The notes beneath the pieces are model-generated. The model ran no database searches. It worked only from the letters and a program-made list of their open reading frames with translations, and was not told the DNA's origin. From assembly GCA_016184315.1 (NCBI GenBank), contig JACPCU010000023.1, positions 1-52,960 of the forward strand: DNA of 52,960 bases. Direction: 5' to 3'. Position numbers and translations under genes: made by a program. The DNA is from Nitrososphaerota archaeon. Its GTDB lineage: Archaea > Thermoproteota > Nitrososphaeria > Nitrososphaerales > JACQRY01. This document shows positions 17,827-27,151 of the stretch, piece by piece. Every line of letters starts with the position of its first letter. Position 1 is the stretch's first letter.

Positions 17827-19557
17827 TCAGAATGCTTCTGGTCCCTTCCATTCCCCGAAGACTTCTCTTCCTACAGCCATTATTTCGCCGAGTGTGGCGC
17901 GGGCTTTCACTGCTTCGAGTATGGCAGGCATACTGTTGGCACTGGTATCCATGAGGGTACTCTTGAGCCTTAATAGGGATTCTTTCACTTTTCTGCTGTC
18001 TCTTTGATCTTTGAGGATTCGGAGTCTTTCTATCTGCCTCTTTTGGACGGCGTTGTCTATCTTGAGGGTCTTGATAGGGGATTCTTGGGTGGTGATGTAT
18101 TTGTTGACTCCCACAATGACTGTTTTGCCTTTCTCTATTTGTTGCTGCCTCTTATATGATGTTTCAGCTATTTCCCGTTGGATGTAACCTGTCTTTACTG
18201 CTTCAAGGATGCCTCCCATGGACTCGATCTTTTCGAGGTAGCGGTAGGCTCGTTCTTCCATTTCGTTTGTCAGCCATTCAACGTAGTATGATCCGCCTAA
18301 AGGATCAACCACACTAGGCACCCCTGTTTCCTCGGCTATGATCTGTTGGGTTCTGAGGGCCAAGGTGGCTGATTCTTCTGTGGGTAGGGCCCAGGCTTCA
18401 TCATAGGCGTTTGTGTGAAGTGACTGAGTGCCTCCTAGAACTGCGGCTAAAGCCTCTATGGTTGTCCTAACTATGTTGTTCAGAGGTTGTTGCCATGTGA
18501 GCGATGCACCTGAAGACTGAGTGTGGAAGCGTAGTAGCATGGATCTCTGTTTCTTGGCACCGTATTTCCATCGCATCGCTGTGGCCCAGATCCGTCTTGC
18601 AGCCCTGAATTTAGCTACTTCTTCGAAGAAATCCATGTCGCAGTTGAAGAAGAATGAAAGTCTGTGAGCAAAGTCATCTACCTTTAGCCCCGCCTCCAAG
18701 CCGAGATCGACATAAGCGAAGCCGTCAGCCAGAGTGAAAGCGAGTTCTTGGAATGCGTTTGCCCCTGCTTCACGGATATGGTAGCCGCTGATGCTGATAT
18801 GGTGCCAGTAGGGCATATGTTTGGTGCAGTAGGCGATCATGTCTCTGATAAGGCGCAGATGAGCTTCGGGAGGGAATACCCATTCCTTTTGAGCAACATA
18901 CTCTTTCAAGATGTCGGTCTGAGTTGTGCCCTTCAGTTTTTCCGGAGGCACTCCCTTCTCTTGCGCTGTGGCGACGTACATGCAGGTCAATACGGGGGCG
19001 GGTGCGTTAATCGTCATGGATGTACTCACTCGGTCCAATGGGATGTCTTCAAAGATGGTCTTCATGTCGGCGAGTGATGACACGTTGACCCCGCATCGTC
19101 CCACTTCACCTTTGGCTCTCTCATGGTCAGCGTCATAGCCGTATAGGGTAGGCATGTCGAATGCTATGCTCAGCCCTGTCTCACCATTCTCCAAGAGATG
19201 TTTGAGTCTCCGGTTCGTGTCTTCTGGTGCGCCGAAGCCTGAGAACATCCTCATAGTCCACAGCTTACCTCGGTGCATTGTATGATACACTCCTCGGGTA
19301 AACGGATATTCGCCGGGCATACCTAGTTCGGACACGTATCTGAAGTAAGGCATGTCTTGAGGGGTATACACTTCCCTCAGAGGTATGCCAGAAGGGCTTT
19401 CCACCTGATTGGTTAGCTTGACTCTTCGGCGCCAAGCAGCGATTTGCTTCCTGAGTCCCTCTTCATCGGCAGAGGCTATGGGAGAACTGGCTCGCTTCGT
19501 CCCGATCTCTCTAAGCTTAAGGCTCCAAAAACTCTGCCGCTTTCTCTTGTTTACCAC
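17827..19557 (-). CDS. mcmA1: Methylmalonyl-CoA mutase, catalytic subunit
   Basis: A 576-residue TIM-barrel subunit. Key stretches are Y-P-F-T-R-G-V-Y-x-[43 protein letters not shown] and [19 protein letters not shown]; together they mark the (R)-methylmalonyl-CoA mutase type rather than isobutyryl-CoA mutase, although distinction by eye is limited. The C-terminal cobalamin domain is a separate gene, as usual in archaea. GTG 19557 lies a few bases after the start site predicted by the TATA-like TGATATAAT around 19583-19592. Confidence 0.93.
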   Translation of the reverse strand: MVNKRKRQSFWSLKLREIGTKRASSPIASADEEGLRKQIAAWRRRVKLTNQVESPSGIPLREVYTPQDMPYFRYVSELGMPGEYPFTRGVYHTMHRGKLWTMRMFSGFGAPEDTNRRLKHLLENGETGLSIAFDMPTLYGYDADHERAKGEVGRCGVNVSSLADMKTIFEDIPLDRVSTSMTINAPAPVLTCMYVATAQEKGVPPEKLKGTTQTDILKEYVAQKEWVFPPEAHLRLIRDMIAYCTKHMPYWHHISISGYHIREAGANAFQELAFTLADGFAYVDLGLEAGLKVDDFAHRLSFFFNCDMDFFEEVAKFRAARRIWATAMRWKYGAKKQRSMLLRFHTQSSGASLTWQQPLNNIVRTTIEALAAVLGGTQSLHTNAYDEAWALPTEESATLALRTQQIIAEETGVPSVVDPLGGSYYVEWLTNEMEERAYRYLEKIESMGGILEAVKTGYIQREIAETSYKRQQQIEKGKTVIVGVNKYITTQESPIKTLKIDNAVQKRQIERLRILKDQRDSRKVKESLLRLKSTLMDTSANSMPAILEAVKARATLGEIMAVGREVFGEWKGPEAF

Positions 19558-19617
19558 TTTGGATCATCTGTGAGTAGTATCTGAAATTATATCACTTTTT
19601 CCAACATCGACTCTTAG

Positions 19618-20418
19618 TCATCCTCTGCGCAGCCGTTCAATGTCCTCAGGAAGAATATTCTGGGAGTCACTCTTCTCTCCTTTGACTACTAGCCTTCCGT
19701 CAGGCAACAGATCTACTGCCTTCACATGCAGCTCCTTCCCACCTATAGTTAAGACAATATCTTTCCCAATGGTGCTGGTTCTCCCTTTCACATCAGAAAT
19801 CAGTTTGACTAGTCCATGTCGCTGAGCCTCTAAGTACACGCCTTCAAGGTTCCCAAGGACCGTGTAAGCAACCTCATCTAACTTGGAGATGCTACCCGAA
19901 GATTCCCGCAAGCTTGTAGCATTCCGCATGAAATCACTCTGAAAACCTTCGATAGGATTGTTCACGTTGATGCCTATCCCCAATACGATATACTCCAGCT
20001 CCGAACCTACGAAAACTGCTTCGCTGAGGAGGCCAGCCACCTTGCTTACACCTATGAGCACATCATTGGGCCACTCTATTGAAACATCATCAAAAGAAAA
20101 GCGATCCAAGCTTCTCACCACACTAAGAGAAGCCAAAAGGGTGATTAGGTGTGATCCCCCTGTAAGCGACTTGGGCTTCAACACAAGGGACATCCACAGA
20201 CCGCCGGCGTCAGATCTCCATCTCCTTCCGCATCTACCTTTTCCCTCAAGCTGCTTTCCTGCAACTACTAGCGTTCCTTCCTCTGCGCCTTTTGAAGCAA
20301 GTCTCGCCGCTTCGCTCTGAGTTGAAGCGACCGTGGTGTAATAATGCAGGTGTCCTTTGAACAGGCCAAGTCGACTCAGATTGAACCGTAGCCGACGTAT
20401 CCACTTAGGTTCAGTCAT
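19618..20418 (-). CDS. birA: Biotin--protein ligase (BirA-type, no DNA-binding domain)
   Basis: A 266-residue ligase. The biotinoyl-AMP loop appears as G-K-G-R-C-G-R-R-W, preceded by S-T-Q-S-E-A; the catalytic lysine region is I-E-W-P-N-D-V-L and V-A-G-L-L-S-E; then V-L-G-I-G-I-N-V-N-N and a C-terminal beta domain. There is no helix-turn-helix in front, so it is not a BirA repressor. The ATG at 20418 is preferred over a TTG at 20478: it has a GGAAGGATCC ribosome site, and the TTG lies only a few bases from the TATA-like box. Its product would biotinylate the carrier protein at 23583. Confidence 0.9.
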   Translation of the reverse strand: MTEPKWIRRLRFNLSRLGLFKGHLHYYTTVASTQSEAARLASKGAEEGTLVVAGKQLEGKGRCGRRWRSDAGGLWMSLVLKPKSLTGGSHLITLLASLSVVRSLDRFSFDDVSIEWPNDVLIGVSKVAGLLSEAVFVGSELEYIVLGIGINVNNPIEGFQSDFMRNATSLRESSGSISKLDEVAYTVLGNLEGVYLEAQRHGLVKLISDVKGRTSTIGKDIVLTIGGKELHVKAVDLLPDGRLVVKGEKSDSQNILPEDIERLRRG

Positions 20419-20479
20419 GGATCCTTCCTTCTCCCGCCGTTCGACGCATGCAATAGCATAGTATAGGGGAGCCTTCAAA

Positions 20480-20488
20480 CTTTTATAG
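20480..20488. promoter_or_regulatory. Single TATA-like element between divergent birA and carboxylase genes
   Basis: CTTTTATAG reads as a TATA box on the plus strand and CTATAAAAG on the minus strand. It is 33 bases before the ATG of the carboxyltransferase gene and about 60 before the ATG of birA. I see no second TATA-like element in the 100-base gap, so both transcripts may use this one. Confidence 0.45.
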
Positions 20489-20520
20489 CGTTGATCGGAT
20501 GCGAACTACCGAATCTCCTT

Positions 20521-22071
20521 ATGCCTCATGAAGACAAGATGACCAAACTCAGTGAAATGAACAAGCTGGCTGAGCTGGGAGGCGGCGAAGCCCGCATCAA
20601 GGATCAGCGAGACAAGAACAAACTGACTGCGAGAGAAAGAATAGAGCTTCTGATGGACGAAGGCTCCTTCGTCGAGTTTGACAAGTTTGTGACGCACAGA
20701 ACCAGTGACTTCGGAATGGACAAGAAGAAGACGCTTGGAGACGGAGTGGTAACCGGCTACGGAAAGATAGAGGGTCGCACAGTGTTCGTCTTCTCCCACG
20801 ATTTCACTGTCTTAGGAGGCTCCTTGGGAGAAGCCTTCGGCAAGAAAGTCTGCAAAGTCATGGATCTAGCACTCAAGACAGGAGCACCCGTCATAGGATT
20901 GAGCGACTCTGGAGGGGCACGAATACAGGAAGGAGTAGTAAGCCTAGCAGCATACAGCGAAATCTTCTTCAGAAACACTATCTCCTCTGGCGTAATTCCC
21001 CAGATCTCAGCTATCATCGGTCCATGCGCAGGGGGAGCAGTCTACTCCCCAGCCATGACGGATTTCACATTCATGGTCGAAGGCATCAGCCACATGTTCA
21101 TCACCGGGCCTGATGTCGTTAAAGCAGCCTTGGGTCAAGACGTAACCTTTGAAGCTTTGGGCGGAGCCTCGGTCCACGCTCAGACAAGCGGCGTAGCCCA
21201 CTTTGTCACGCCTAACGAGCAAGACTGTTTCGCGTTGATCAGACGACTATTATCATATCTCCCCCAGAACAACTCAGAGGATCCTCAGATCCTTCCTACA
21301 GATGATCCTCCTGCGAGAAGCGATGATAATCTGCCTCGCGTGATTCCTGATGACCCCAACAAACCGTATGACATGAAGGAGATCATACGCTCGGTTCTGG
21401 ACGATAACGAGTTCCTTGAAGTACATGCTCTCTGGGCTCCTAACATAATAGTGGGCTTCGGAAGACTCAATGGGCGCTCCATAGGTGTAGTAGCTAATCA
21501 GCCTAGTTTCTTGGCGGGGGCCTTAGACATCAACAGCTCCAACAAGGCTGCGCGATTCATAAGGTTCTGCGACGCGTTCAACATTCCCATACTGACCTTC
21601 GTTGACGTCCCAGGGTATCTTCCTGGTGTGGAGCAGGAGCATGGCGGAATCATTAAACATGGATCTAAGCTGCTCTATGCTTACTGTGAAGCCACTGTGC
21701 CTAAGGTTACCGTGATCACTAGGAAGGCGTACGGCGGGGCGTACTGCGCTATGGGAAGCAAGTATTCTAAGGCTGATGTGAACTATGCTTGGCCTACTGC
21801 GGAGATAGCTGTTATGGGGCCTGAAGGTGCTATCAACATCATCTTCAGAGATGAGTTGACTAGGTCTAAAACTCCAGCTGAAACGCGGCAGAAGATTCTT
21901 AAAGATTACAAGGCTAAGTTTGCTAACCCCTACGCGGCTGCGGAAAGAGGCATTATAGACGCGGTGATCGACCCCGCTGAGACTAGAAGCGCGGTCATCG
22001 GAGCCTTCGAGATGCTCTGCAATAAGAGGGAGTCTAGGCCCCCTAAGAAGCACGGAAACATTCAGCTCTGA
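20521..22071 (+). CDS. pccB: Propionyl/acetyl-CoA carboxylase, carboxyltransferase subunit
   Basis: A 516-residue crotonase-fold carboxyltransferase of the acyl-CoA carboxylase beta type. The acyl-CoA site G-L-S-D-S-G-G-A-R-I-Q-E-G, the first oxyanion loop G-P-C-A-G-G-A-V-Y-S-P-A and the second K-A-Y-G-G-A-Y-C-A-M-G-S are all present, as is F-V-D-V-P-G-Y-L-P-G. ATG 20521 fits the promoter at 20480; a TTG ten codons earlier would fall before the transcript start. Three genes follow the route carboxyltransferase, biotin carboxylase, biotin carrier. Archaeal enzymes of this kind usually accept both acetyl- and propionyl-CoA. Confidence 0.93.
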   Translation: MPHEDKMTKLSEMNKLAELGGGEARIKDQRDKNKLTARERIELLMDEGSFVEFDKFVTHRTSDFGMDKKKTLGDGVVTGYGKIEGRTVFVFSHDFTVLGGSLGEAFGKKVCKVMDLALKTGAPVIGLSDSGGARIQEGVVSLAAYSEIFFRNTISSGVIPQISAIIGPCAGGAVYSPAMTDFTFMVEGISHMFITGPDVVKAALGQDVTFEALGGASVHAQTSGVAHFVTPNEQDCFALIRRLLSYLPQNNSEDPQILPTDDPPARSDDNLPRVIPDDPNKPYDMKEIIRSVLDDNEFLEVHALWAPNIIVGFGRLNGRSIGVVANQPSFLAGALDINSSNKAARFIRFCDAFNIPILTFVDVPGYLPGVEQEHGGIIKHGSKLLYAYCEATVPKVTVITRKAYGGAYCAMGSKYSKADVNYAWPTAEIAVMGPEGAINIIFRDELTRSKTPAETRQKILKDYKAKFANPYAAAERGIIDAVIDPAETRSAVIGAFEMLCNKRESRPPKKHGNIQL

Positions 22072-22087
22072 ACAAGGGGTGCGCTGA

Positions 22088-23635
22088 TTGTTCGGCAAGG
22101 TCCTGATTGCGAATAGAGGGGAGATAGCGCTTCGCGTCATAAGAGCGTGCAGAGATCTAGGCATCAAAACCGTAGCCATATACTCTGAGGCAGATACTAA
22201 GTGTCTTCATGTTAGATATGCTGATGAGGCCTATCTGATTGGGTCGCCTCCTCCATCTGAAAGTTATCTGAACATTGGCAGGATAGTGGAGACTGCGTCA
22301 AAGGCGGGGGTCGACGCGATTCATCCTGGCTACGGGTTCCTATCCGAGAACTCTGACTTTGCTGAGGCTTGTGAAAAGAATGGTATAGTGTTTGTCGGTT
22401 CCAAGAGTACCACACTTGGGCTGGCGGGAAACAAAGTGGAGTGCAGGAACAGGATGAAGCAGGCAGGTGTGCCTGTGGTCCCAGGCGGAGAAGGAATCAT
22501 CGATGATGAGCATGAAGCCTTAGCGTTGGCTGAGGAGATTGGCTGGCCAGTGTTGCTCAAGTCTGCTTTTGGGGGAGGAGGCAGAGGAATCAGAATAGTC
22601 AAGAGCGAAGCAGAGCTGAAAGAAGCCTTCGCAGCAGCCCACAGAGAGGCGATGTCTGCCTTTGGCAAATTCGGCGTATATGTTGAGAAGTTCATTGAAA
22701 GTCCAAGACACATAGAGTTTCAAATCCTGTCAGACGGCAACGGAAAAGTTATCCACCTAGGCGAGAGAGAATGCTCTATTCAGAGAAGATTCCAGAAACT
22801 GGTCGAAATGTCACCATCCCCAGTAGTCAACGCATCCATCAGGGAGAAGGTTGGAGCACTTGCTGCGAAAGCAGCTAAGGCGGTCTCCTATCTAAACGCG
22901 GGGACAGTAGAATTCATAGTCGATAGAACCATGAACTTCTATTTCATTGAAATGAACTCTAGACTTCAGGTCGAACACCCCATTACAGAGCTCGTCACTG
23001 GGCTAGACCTCGTCAAGCTACAGTTCCAGATAGCTGCTGGAGAAGGCTTCAGCCTAGAGCAAGAAGACATCCACCTCAAAGGATGCGCCATTGAGTGCCG
23101 CATTAACGCTGAGGACCCTTTCAACAACTTTCTCCCATCCGCAGGTGTTGTGTCAAGGTATCATCCGCCTTCTGGCCCGGGGGTAAGAATTGACACCGCG
23201 TTATACACTGGTTACGAAGTTCCTATGTATTATGATTCGCTTGTCGCGAAGCTGATAGCCTATGGGGGGAGTTTCGACGAGGCAAGGCGCAGGATGAAAA
23301 ACGCATTGAGAGAATACGTGATCGACGGAGTAGCAACGACCATCCCCATTCACCAGTTCATAATGGAGGATCCAGACTTCCGTAGTGGAAATATTTCTAC
23401 GGACTTTCTCCAAAGGAGACTTCCAACTCCTGAGAAACTGAAGGACAAGCAGATAATCGATTCAGGAATAGAGGAGATCGCTGCTTCAATAGCGGCAGTT
23501 TATCTTATCGGCAGAGAGCGGAAATCAGCCAAGACGACGACTGTAGCGAAGTCAACGAGTGTCAACAACTGGAGGAATTCCAATGGTTACGCAACTAGAT
23601 GGTCGCAAAGGTGGAGGTTCGCAGAAGACTTTTAG
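22088..23635 (+). CDS. accC: Acetyl/propionyl-CoA carboxylase, biotin carboxylase subunit
   Basis: A 515-residue ATP-grasp enzyme: F-G-K-V-L-I-A-N-R-G-E-I-A-L-R at the N-terminus, the glycine-rich ATP loop F-G-G-G-G-R-G-I-R, E-x-E catalytic region in H-L-G-E-R-E-C-S-I-Q-R-R and F-I-E-M-N-S-R-L-Q-V-E-H-P. The TTG start has GGGGTG before it. Its final 53 bases overlap the start of the biotin-carrier gene, so the last 17-18 residues (after about S-V-N-N-W) are encoded in double use. It carboxylates biotin on the carrier protein with bicarbonate and ATP. Confidence 0.94.
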   Translation: MFGKVLIANRGEIALRVIRACRDLGIKTVAIYSEADTKCLHVRYADEAYLIGSPPPSESYLNIGRIVETASKAGVDAIHPGYGFLSENSDFAEACEKNGIVFVGSKSTTLGLAGNKVECRNRMKQAGVPVVPGGEGIIDDEHEALALAEEIGWPVLLKSAFGGGGRGIRIVKSEAELKEAFAAAHREAMSAFGKFGVYVEKFIESPRHIEFQILSDGNGKVIHLGERECSIQRRFQKLVEMSPSPVVNASIREKVGALAAKAAKAVSYLNAGTVEFIVDRTMNFYFIEMNSRLQVEHPITELVTGLDLVKLQFQIAAGEGFSLEQEDIHLKGCAIECRINAEDPFNNFLPSAGVVSRYHPPSGPGVRIDTALYTGYEVPMYYDSLVAKLIAYGGSFDEARRRMKNALREYVIDGVATTIPIHQFIMEDPDFRSGNISTDFLQRRLPTPEKLKDKQIIDSGIEEIAASIAAVYLIGRERKSAKTTTVAKSTSVNNWRNSNGYATRWSQRWRFAEDF

Positions 23636-24143
23636 CTTCTACCTGGGCGACAAGGTTCTCCAAGTCACGGTAAAAGGAGAACCAGGTCGTGAAGAGCTAG
23701 AAATCAGCGTGGGAGGCAAAACATTCCAAGTGAAAACTCTCGGCGAAGGCCCCGGAGATGGCTTTGCCTTCCTTCTAAACAACAAACCTCGGATAGCCAA
23801 GATAAAGGAGACACCAAATTCTATCATTATAGAGATTAATGGATCCACGATAAGCCTAGGCAAAACTAGCACAGGAGCAGCTGCTCGACCGCTCCTCCAA
23901 ACCGTTGGTAAGAAATCTGTGGCCTTAGTCAAAGATGCTATTCAGAGCAGAATACCCGGGAAAGTGGTGAAGGTTATGGTCAAAATCGGACAAAAGGTCT
24001 CACCAGGAGAGAATCTTGTGATACTGGAGTCGATGAAGATGGAAGCTGCTGTGCAAAGCGACCGGGAAGGAACAGTAAAAGACGTTAGAGTAAAAGCAGG
24101 CGACAGCGTTTCTGTTGGAACTATCTTGGTAATACTGGAATAG
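23583..24143 (+). CDS. Biotin carboxyl carrier protein
   Basis: A 186-residue carrier. The C-terminal biotinyl domain has E-S-M-K-M-E-A with the acceptor lysine K152 (counting from this start), inside the typical hammerhead fold (I-P-G-K-V-V-K-V ... V-S-P-G-E-N-L-V-I-L). The first 100 residues form a predicted beta-rich domain of the archaeal acyl-CoA carboxylase type. A strong ribosome site, GGAGGAATTCC, precedes the ATG at 23583 and decides it over the GTG-frame start at 23559. Substrate of birA in this cluster. Confidence 0.92.
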   Translation: MVTQLDGRKGGGSQKTFSFYLGDKVLQVTVKGEPGREELEISVGGKTFQVKTLGEGPGDGFAFLLNNKPRIAKIKETPNSIIIEINGSTISLGKTSTGAAARPLLQTVGKKSVALVKDAIQSRIPGKVVKVMVKIGQKVSPGENLVILESMKMEAAVQSDREGTVKDVRVKAGDSVSVGTILVILE

Positions 24144-24249
24144 GAAAAAGAACATGCAAACCAAGCCTATCTTCTCGTCAGCCTTTGAATTGCCCCTACC
24201 TCATGCTAAACACGTGGGTGTGTAAAACATTCATCTGAAAAGTTACAAA

Positions 24250-24258
24250 CATATTTAA
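24250..24258 (+). promoter_or_regulatory. TATA-like box of the duplicated-domain protein gene
   Basis: CATATTTAA, the same octamer core as before the TRAM gene, lies 26 bases before the ATG at 24284, placing initiation within a few bases of it. A GTG at 24260 is inside the promoter and is rejected as a start. Confidence 0.5.
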
Positions 24259-24283
24259 CGTGGACACCAAGGGAGCACCGTTC

Positions 24284-24979
24284 ATGCCCACAGCAAGGAG
24301 ACCCCAGAAGATCAAGCCTCCCATATTCATTCAAGTCCAAGACCTCAAAGACCTCGCCAGACTTGCATGCGCCTTTGAAAGGGCACCCCTGCCCATATTC
24401 GCTTTTGAAGTAGAATGCAGCCTCAGACTATGCCTACAACTAGACATCTTCATGGGGCGACCCATCTTCTACTACATCCACGGTCAGCAGCATCACTTCC
24501 TAGGATACCGAAACACCGGCGGAACAGAGGAAGCAATTCTTACAGACTCAGCTTCAAACCCTGCCTACATATATTCACCCATCATCGCAATAAAGAAACC
24601 GCCAAAAATCTTTGAAAAGGGCAGCGGACGACAACAGGAACGCAGCAGAAAAGTCCTATGCAGCGAAGTACAGGACCTCGCAAGCCTAGCAAAAGTATGC
24701 TCCTACAAAACCATCTTCGAAGAGCCGCCAATACCTTTATTCTCCTTCACCAAAGAAGGAAAACACATACTGGGCGCCTTCACGAGAATTGATGACTACG
24801 AAGAAGCATCCATCTTCTTCTATATTATCTTAAATGCACCTCCCCCCACACAGTTCCTAAGATTCTCTAGTAGCAACATCGCAAACACTGGTTTCGCAGG
24901 AAGAATAGACGAACATGGATACATTTTCATAAAGATAATTAGGCTAACCCAAGAACATCCCCTCATAGAAACCAGTTGA
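24284..24979 (+). CDS. Hypothetical protein with an internal tandem duplication
   Basis: A 231-residue soluble protein of unknown function. Two halves look homologous: each begins V-Q-D-L-x-x-L-A-(R/K) followed by A/C-rich helix, then P-(L/I)-P-(I/L)-F-(A/S)-F, a variable stretch, (I/S)-F-(Y/F)-Y-I, and a final strand ending I-F/Y-x-(P/K)-I-I. A basic linker (R-Q-Q-E-R-S-R-K) separates them. No known catalytic motif or membrane segment. The stop overlaps the pyrF start (TTGA), so the two are co-transcribed, which does not by itself indicate a nucleotide-metabolism role. Confidence 0.65.
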   Translation: MPTARRPQKIKPPIFIQVQDLKDLARLACAFERAPLPIFAFEVECSLRLCLQLDIFMGRPIFYYIHGQQHHFLGYRNTGGTEEAILTDSASNPAYIYSPIIAIKKPPKIFEKGSGRQQERSRKVLCSEVQDLASLAKVCSYKTIFEEPPIPLFSFTKEGKHILGAFTRIDDYEEASIFFYIILNAPPPTQFLRFSSSNIANTGFAGRIDEHGYIFIKIIRLTQEHPLIETS

Positions 24980-25743
24980 CGAACCCCTTCCCAATCAGAA
25001 TCAAAGAATCAGCCGAAGACCATCAAAGCAGAATAGTCCTAGCCTTAGACATCACGGGGAAAGACCCCAATCCTCTGCTGGTAAAAGCTCTAGGTATCAT
25101 CGAACAGATGGGCAAAACTCTTGCCGCAGTGAAAATCAATTACCATCTCCTTCTTCCCCTAGATATCTCCAGCCTAACTCGGATCACCGATCAAGCTCAC
25201 CGACTAGGTCTCCAAACGATAGCTGACCTCAAACTCAACGACATCGCCGCAACAAACCTAGTTGCTTCATCTTATCTATGGGACGCGGGTTTCGACGCTC
25301 TCATAGCAAACCCCTTCGTAGGCTACGAGGAAGGCCTAGGTCCGGTTATCACTAATGCTCACGAACAAAACCGCGGTGTAATACTCTTGATCTACATGAG
25401 CCATAAGGGTGCAGTCGAAGGATACGGCCTCAAAGTCCACCCCTCCCACCACCGCGGAAAAACGGTGGAGATGCATGAATTATTCCTCGACCGTGCATTG
25501 TCATGGAGCTGCGACGGAATAGTTGTGGGAGCAACAAGACCAGAGATAATAAGGAAGGTTTCGGAGAAGGTCAGGGGAAAGCTCCTCGTCTTCTCCCCCG
25601 GAGTAGGAGTTCAGGGAGGGTCTGCAGTAGGCTCAGCGCAATCGGGATCCGACTTTCTGATTGTCGGAAGAAGCATCTTAGAAGCTACTTCTCCTGCTCA
25701 GGCTTCGGAAGATATTCGCCGAGTGACTTGGCGGCCTTTTTAG
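24976..25743 (+). CDS. pyrF: Orotidine 5'-phosphate decarboxylase
   Basis: A 255-residue TIM barrel. The catalytic tetrad motif is D84-L-K86-L-N-D89-I (D-x-K-x-x-D), with V-L-A-L-D at the first strand and G-V-G-V-Q-G-G and I-V-G-R-S-I at the phosphate-binding end. It makes UMP in pyrimidine synthesis. The longer type II-like length suits an archaeal branch. TTG start overlapping the previous stop. Its last 59 bases overlap the 3' end of a Nudix gene on the other strand. Confidence 0.9.
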   Translation: MTNPFPIRIKESAEDHQSRIVLALDITGKDPNPLLVKALGIIEQMGKTLAAVKINYHLLLPLDISSLTRITDQAHRLGLQTIADLKLNDIAATNLVASSYLWDAGFDALIANPFVGYEEGLGPVITNAHEQNRGVILLIYMSHKGAVEGYGLKVHPSHHRGKTVEMHELFLDRALSWSCDGIVVGATRPEIIRKVSEKVRGKLLVFSPGVGVQGGSAVGSAQSGSDFLIVGRSILEATSPAQASEDIRRVTWRPF

Positions 25744-26149
25744 ATCTAAGGAATCTGTCTGCTTCTGAGAGGATCCTTCGTGAATTATCATAGCTCACTT
25801 TTCTAAGAGCCTCGTTGACGGGGCGCCATGAGTATCCTTGATGCTCGAAGGACAACTGCACCTTGGTAGTAGGCGATTTGGCCAAGTAGAATATCACTTT
25901 CTTATGGACCAGCCCCTCTTTCCTACGGTAATGATATTCAACGACCTTCCTGAAACCTGCCTCCATGGCGATGTTTTTGATCCCTGTCTCCTCCATTATC
26001 TCCCGTCTCACTGTTGTGAGTTCATCTTCGCCTTTCTCAATGTTGCCCTTCGGAAAGTCCCAGTGCCCCGCTGGGTAGTTCAGTAAGAGATATTCCACTC
26101 GGTCACCGTCATGATACAAAACTGCGCCCGCAGACCTCTCTTCTATCAT
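25685..26149 (-). CDS. Nudix hydrolase, diadenosine-tetraphosphate type
   Basis: A 154-residue protein with a complete Nudix box: G35-x5-E41-x7-R49-E50-I-M-E53-E54-T-G56. The N-terminal S-A-G-A-V-L-Y-H and the pattern W-D-F-P-K-G-N-I-E-K-G-E are those of bis(5'-nucleosyl)-tetraphosphatases, which degrade Ap4A. It runs toward pyrF and ends inside it. A TATA-like CATTTAGATT near 26186-26195 could be its promoter. Confidence 0.88.
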   Translation of the reverse strand: MIEERSAGAVLYHDGDRVEYLLLNYPAGHWDFPKGNIEKGEDELTTVRREIMEETGIKNIAMEAGFRKVVEYHYRRKEGLVHKKVIFYLAKSPTTKVQLSFEHQGYSWRPVNEALRKVSYDNSRRILSEADRFLRSKKAAKSLGEYLPKPEQEK

Positions 26150-26268
26150 TCAAACCAATCCTAGGATCCCTTGTTCCAGTCCACGCTAATCTAAATGGCC
26201 AACCAAGGTCTACTAATTAATCGTTAAGGAACGCAGTTCTATGCAAAACCACGGACAAACAGTGTTTC

Positions 26269-27102
26269 CTAGCTGCCTCTCTTGCTTACTATGCTAAGAA
26301 GCCACTCTGTTATCTTAGGTGACCTAGCAGCAATATAGGATAGTCGTAGATGTTCACTAAGATCCGCTTTAGCCAAATCTAGGTTCAGCGTTTTTACTAA
26401 TCCGCCCGCCTCCTTGACGAGGAAAAGTGAAGGAACGCAATCAAAGGTTCTCAGGCGAGGAAGAGCCTCTACATAGCCATCCAGCCTGCCAAGAGCCACA
26501 TAAGCCGTCTCCAATGCGGCTGAACCCAAGAACCTCGGATAACGCAGATTGGTCAATAGGTTAGCCACTGCATCTCGATACTTTGGATCCGCAATGCGTC
26601 CATTGATCGCTACACAAGCTTCATGAATAGTTTTTTCTTTCTGGAGCCTCGGCAACGGCCGACCGTTCAACTCTACACCACCGTATTTTTCCCCGTCGAT
26701 CAGCTCGCCTGTAACCAAGTCGATGACTCCCGCCGCGGTAATATCATTGAAACGTCTCCCTTCAACAATCGCGAGAGTCGAAGAATAGAATGGGATGCCC
26801 CTAGATGCGTTGGTGCTACCGTCCACGGGATCTACGATCACCAAGAATCTAGAATCCTTGCGGCCTATGACCCCGGATTCTTCTGTAACGATCAAACAGT
26901 CAGGGATCCTTTCCATAATAGATGCGATAATCGCTCTCTCAACTATGAGATCTAACTCTGTTGAAATATCTCCAGACGCTCCTCTGCTCACTTTTCGCCC
27001 CCCTTTCGCTCCGCCATATTCTTGGGCAACCCTGTAGGCTTCCTGAAGGATCTGTCGCACTATTAACCGATGATTAGTTCTCATTTCTCTAGGTTTACCC
27101 AT
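26269..27102 (-). CDS. Inositol-monophosphatase/fructose-1,6-bisphosphatase family phosphatase
   Basis: A 277-residue Mg-dependent sugar phosphatase. Metal ligands appear in I-V-T-E-E-S-G, I-V-D-P-V-D-G-S-T-N (the D-P-x-D-G-T/S signature) and L-R-T-F-D-C-V-P (W/x-D motif near the end). Archaeal members dephosphorylate inositol phosphate, NADP or FBP; which one cannot be told. The ATG at 27102 is chosen (a TTG lies two codons earlier). It follows the large secreted-protein gene on the same strand by about 50 bases and may belong to the radA transcript. Confidence 0.85.
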   Translation of the reverse strand: MGKPREMRTNHRLIVRQILQEAYRVAQEYGGAKGGRKVSRGASGDISTELDLIVERAIIASIMERIPDCLIVTEESGVIGRKDSRFLVIVDPVDGSTNASRGIPFYSSTLAIVEGRRFNDITAAGVIDLVTGELIDGEKYGGVELNGRPLPRLQKEKTIHEACVAINGRIADPKYRDAVANLLTNLRYPRFLGSAALETAYVALGRLDGYVEALPRLRTFDCVPSLFLVKEAGGLVKTLNLDLAKADLSEHLRLSYIAARSPKITEWLLSIVSKRGS

Positions 27103-27151
27103 CTTCAAGACTTGACATTTCTGTCTCCCTGAAACTGAGAACTCACACTTA

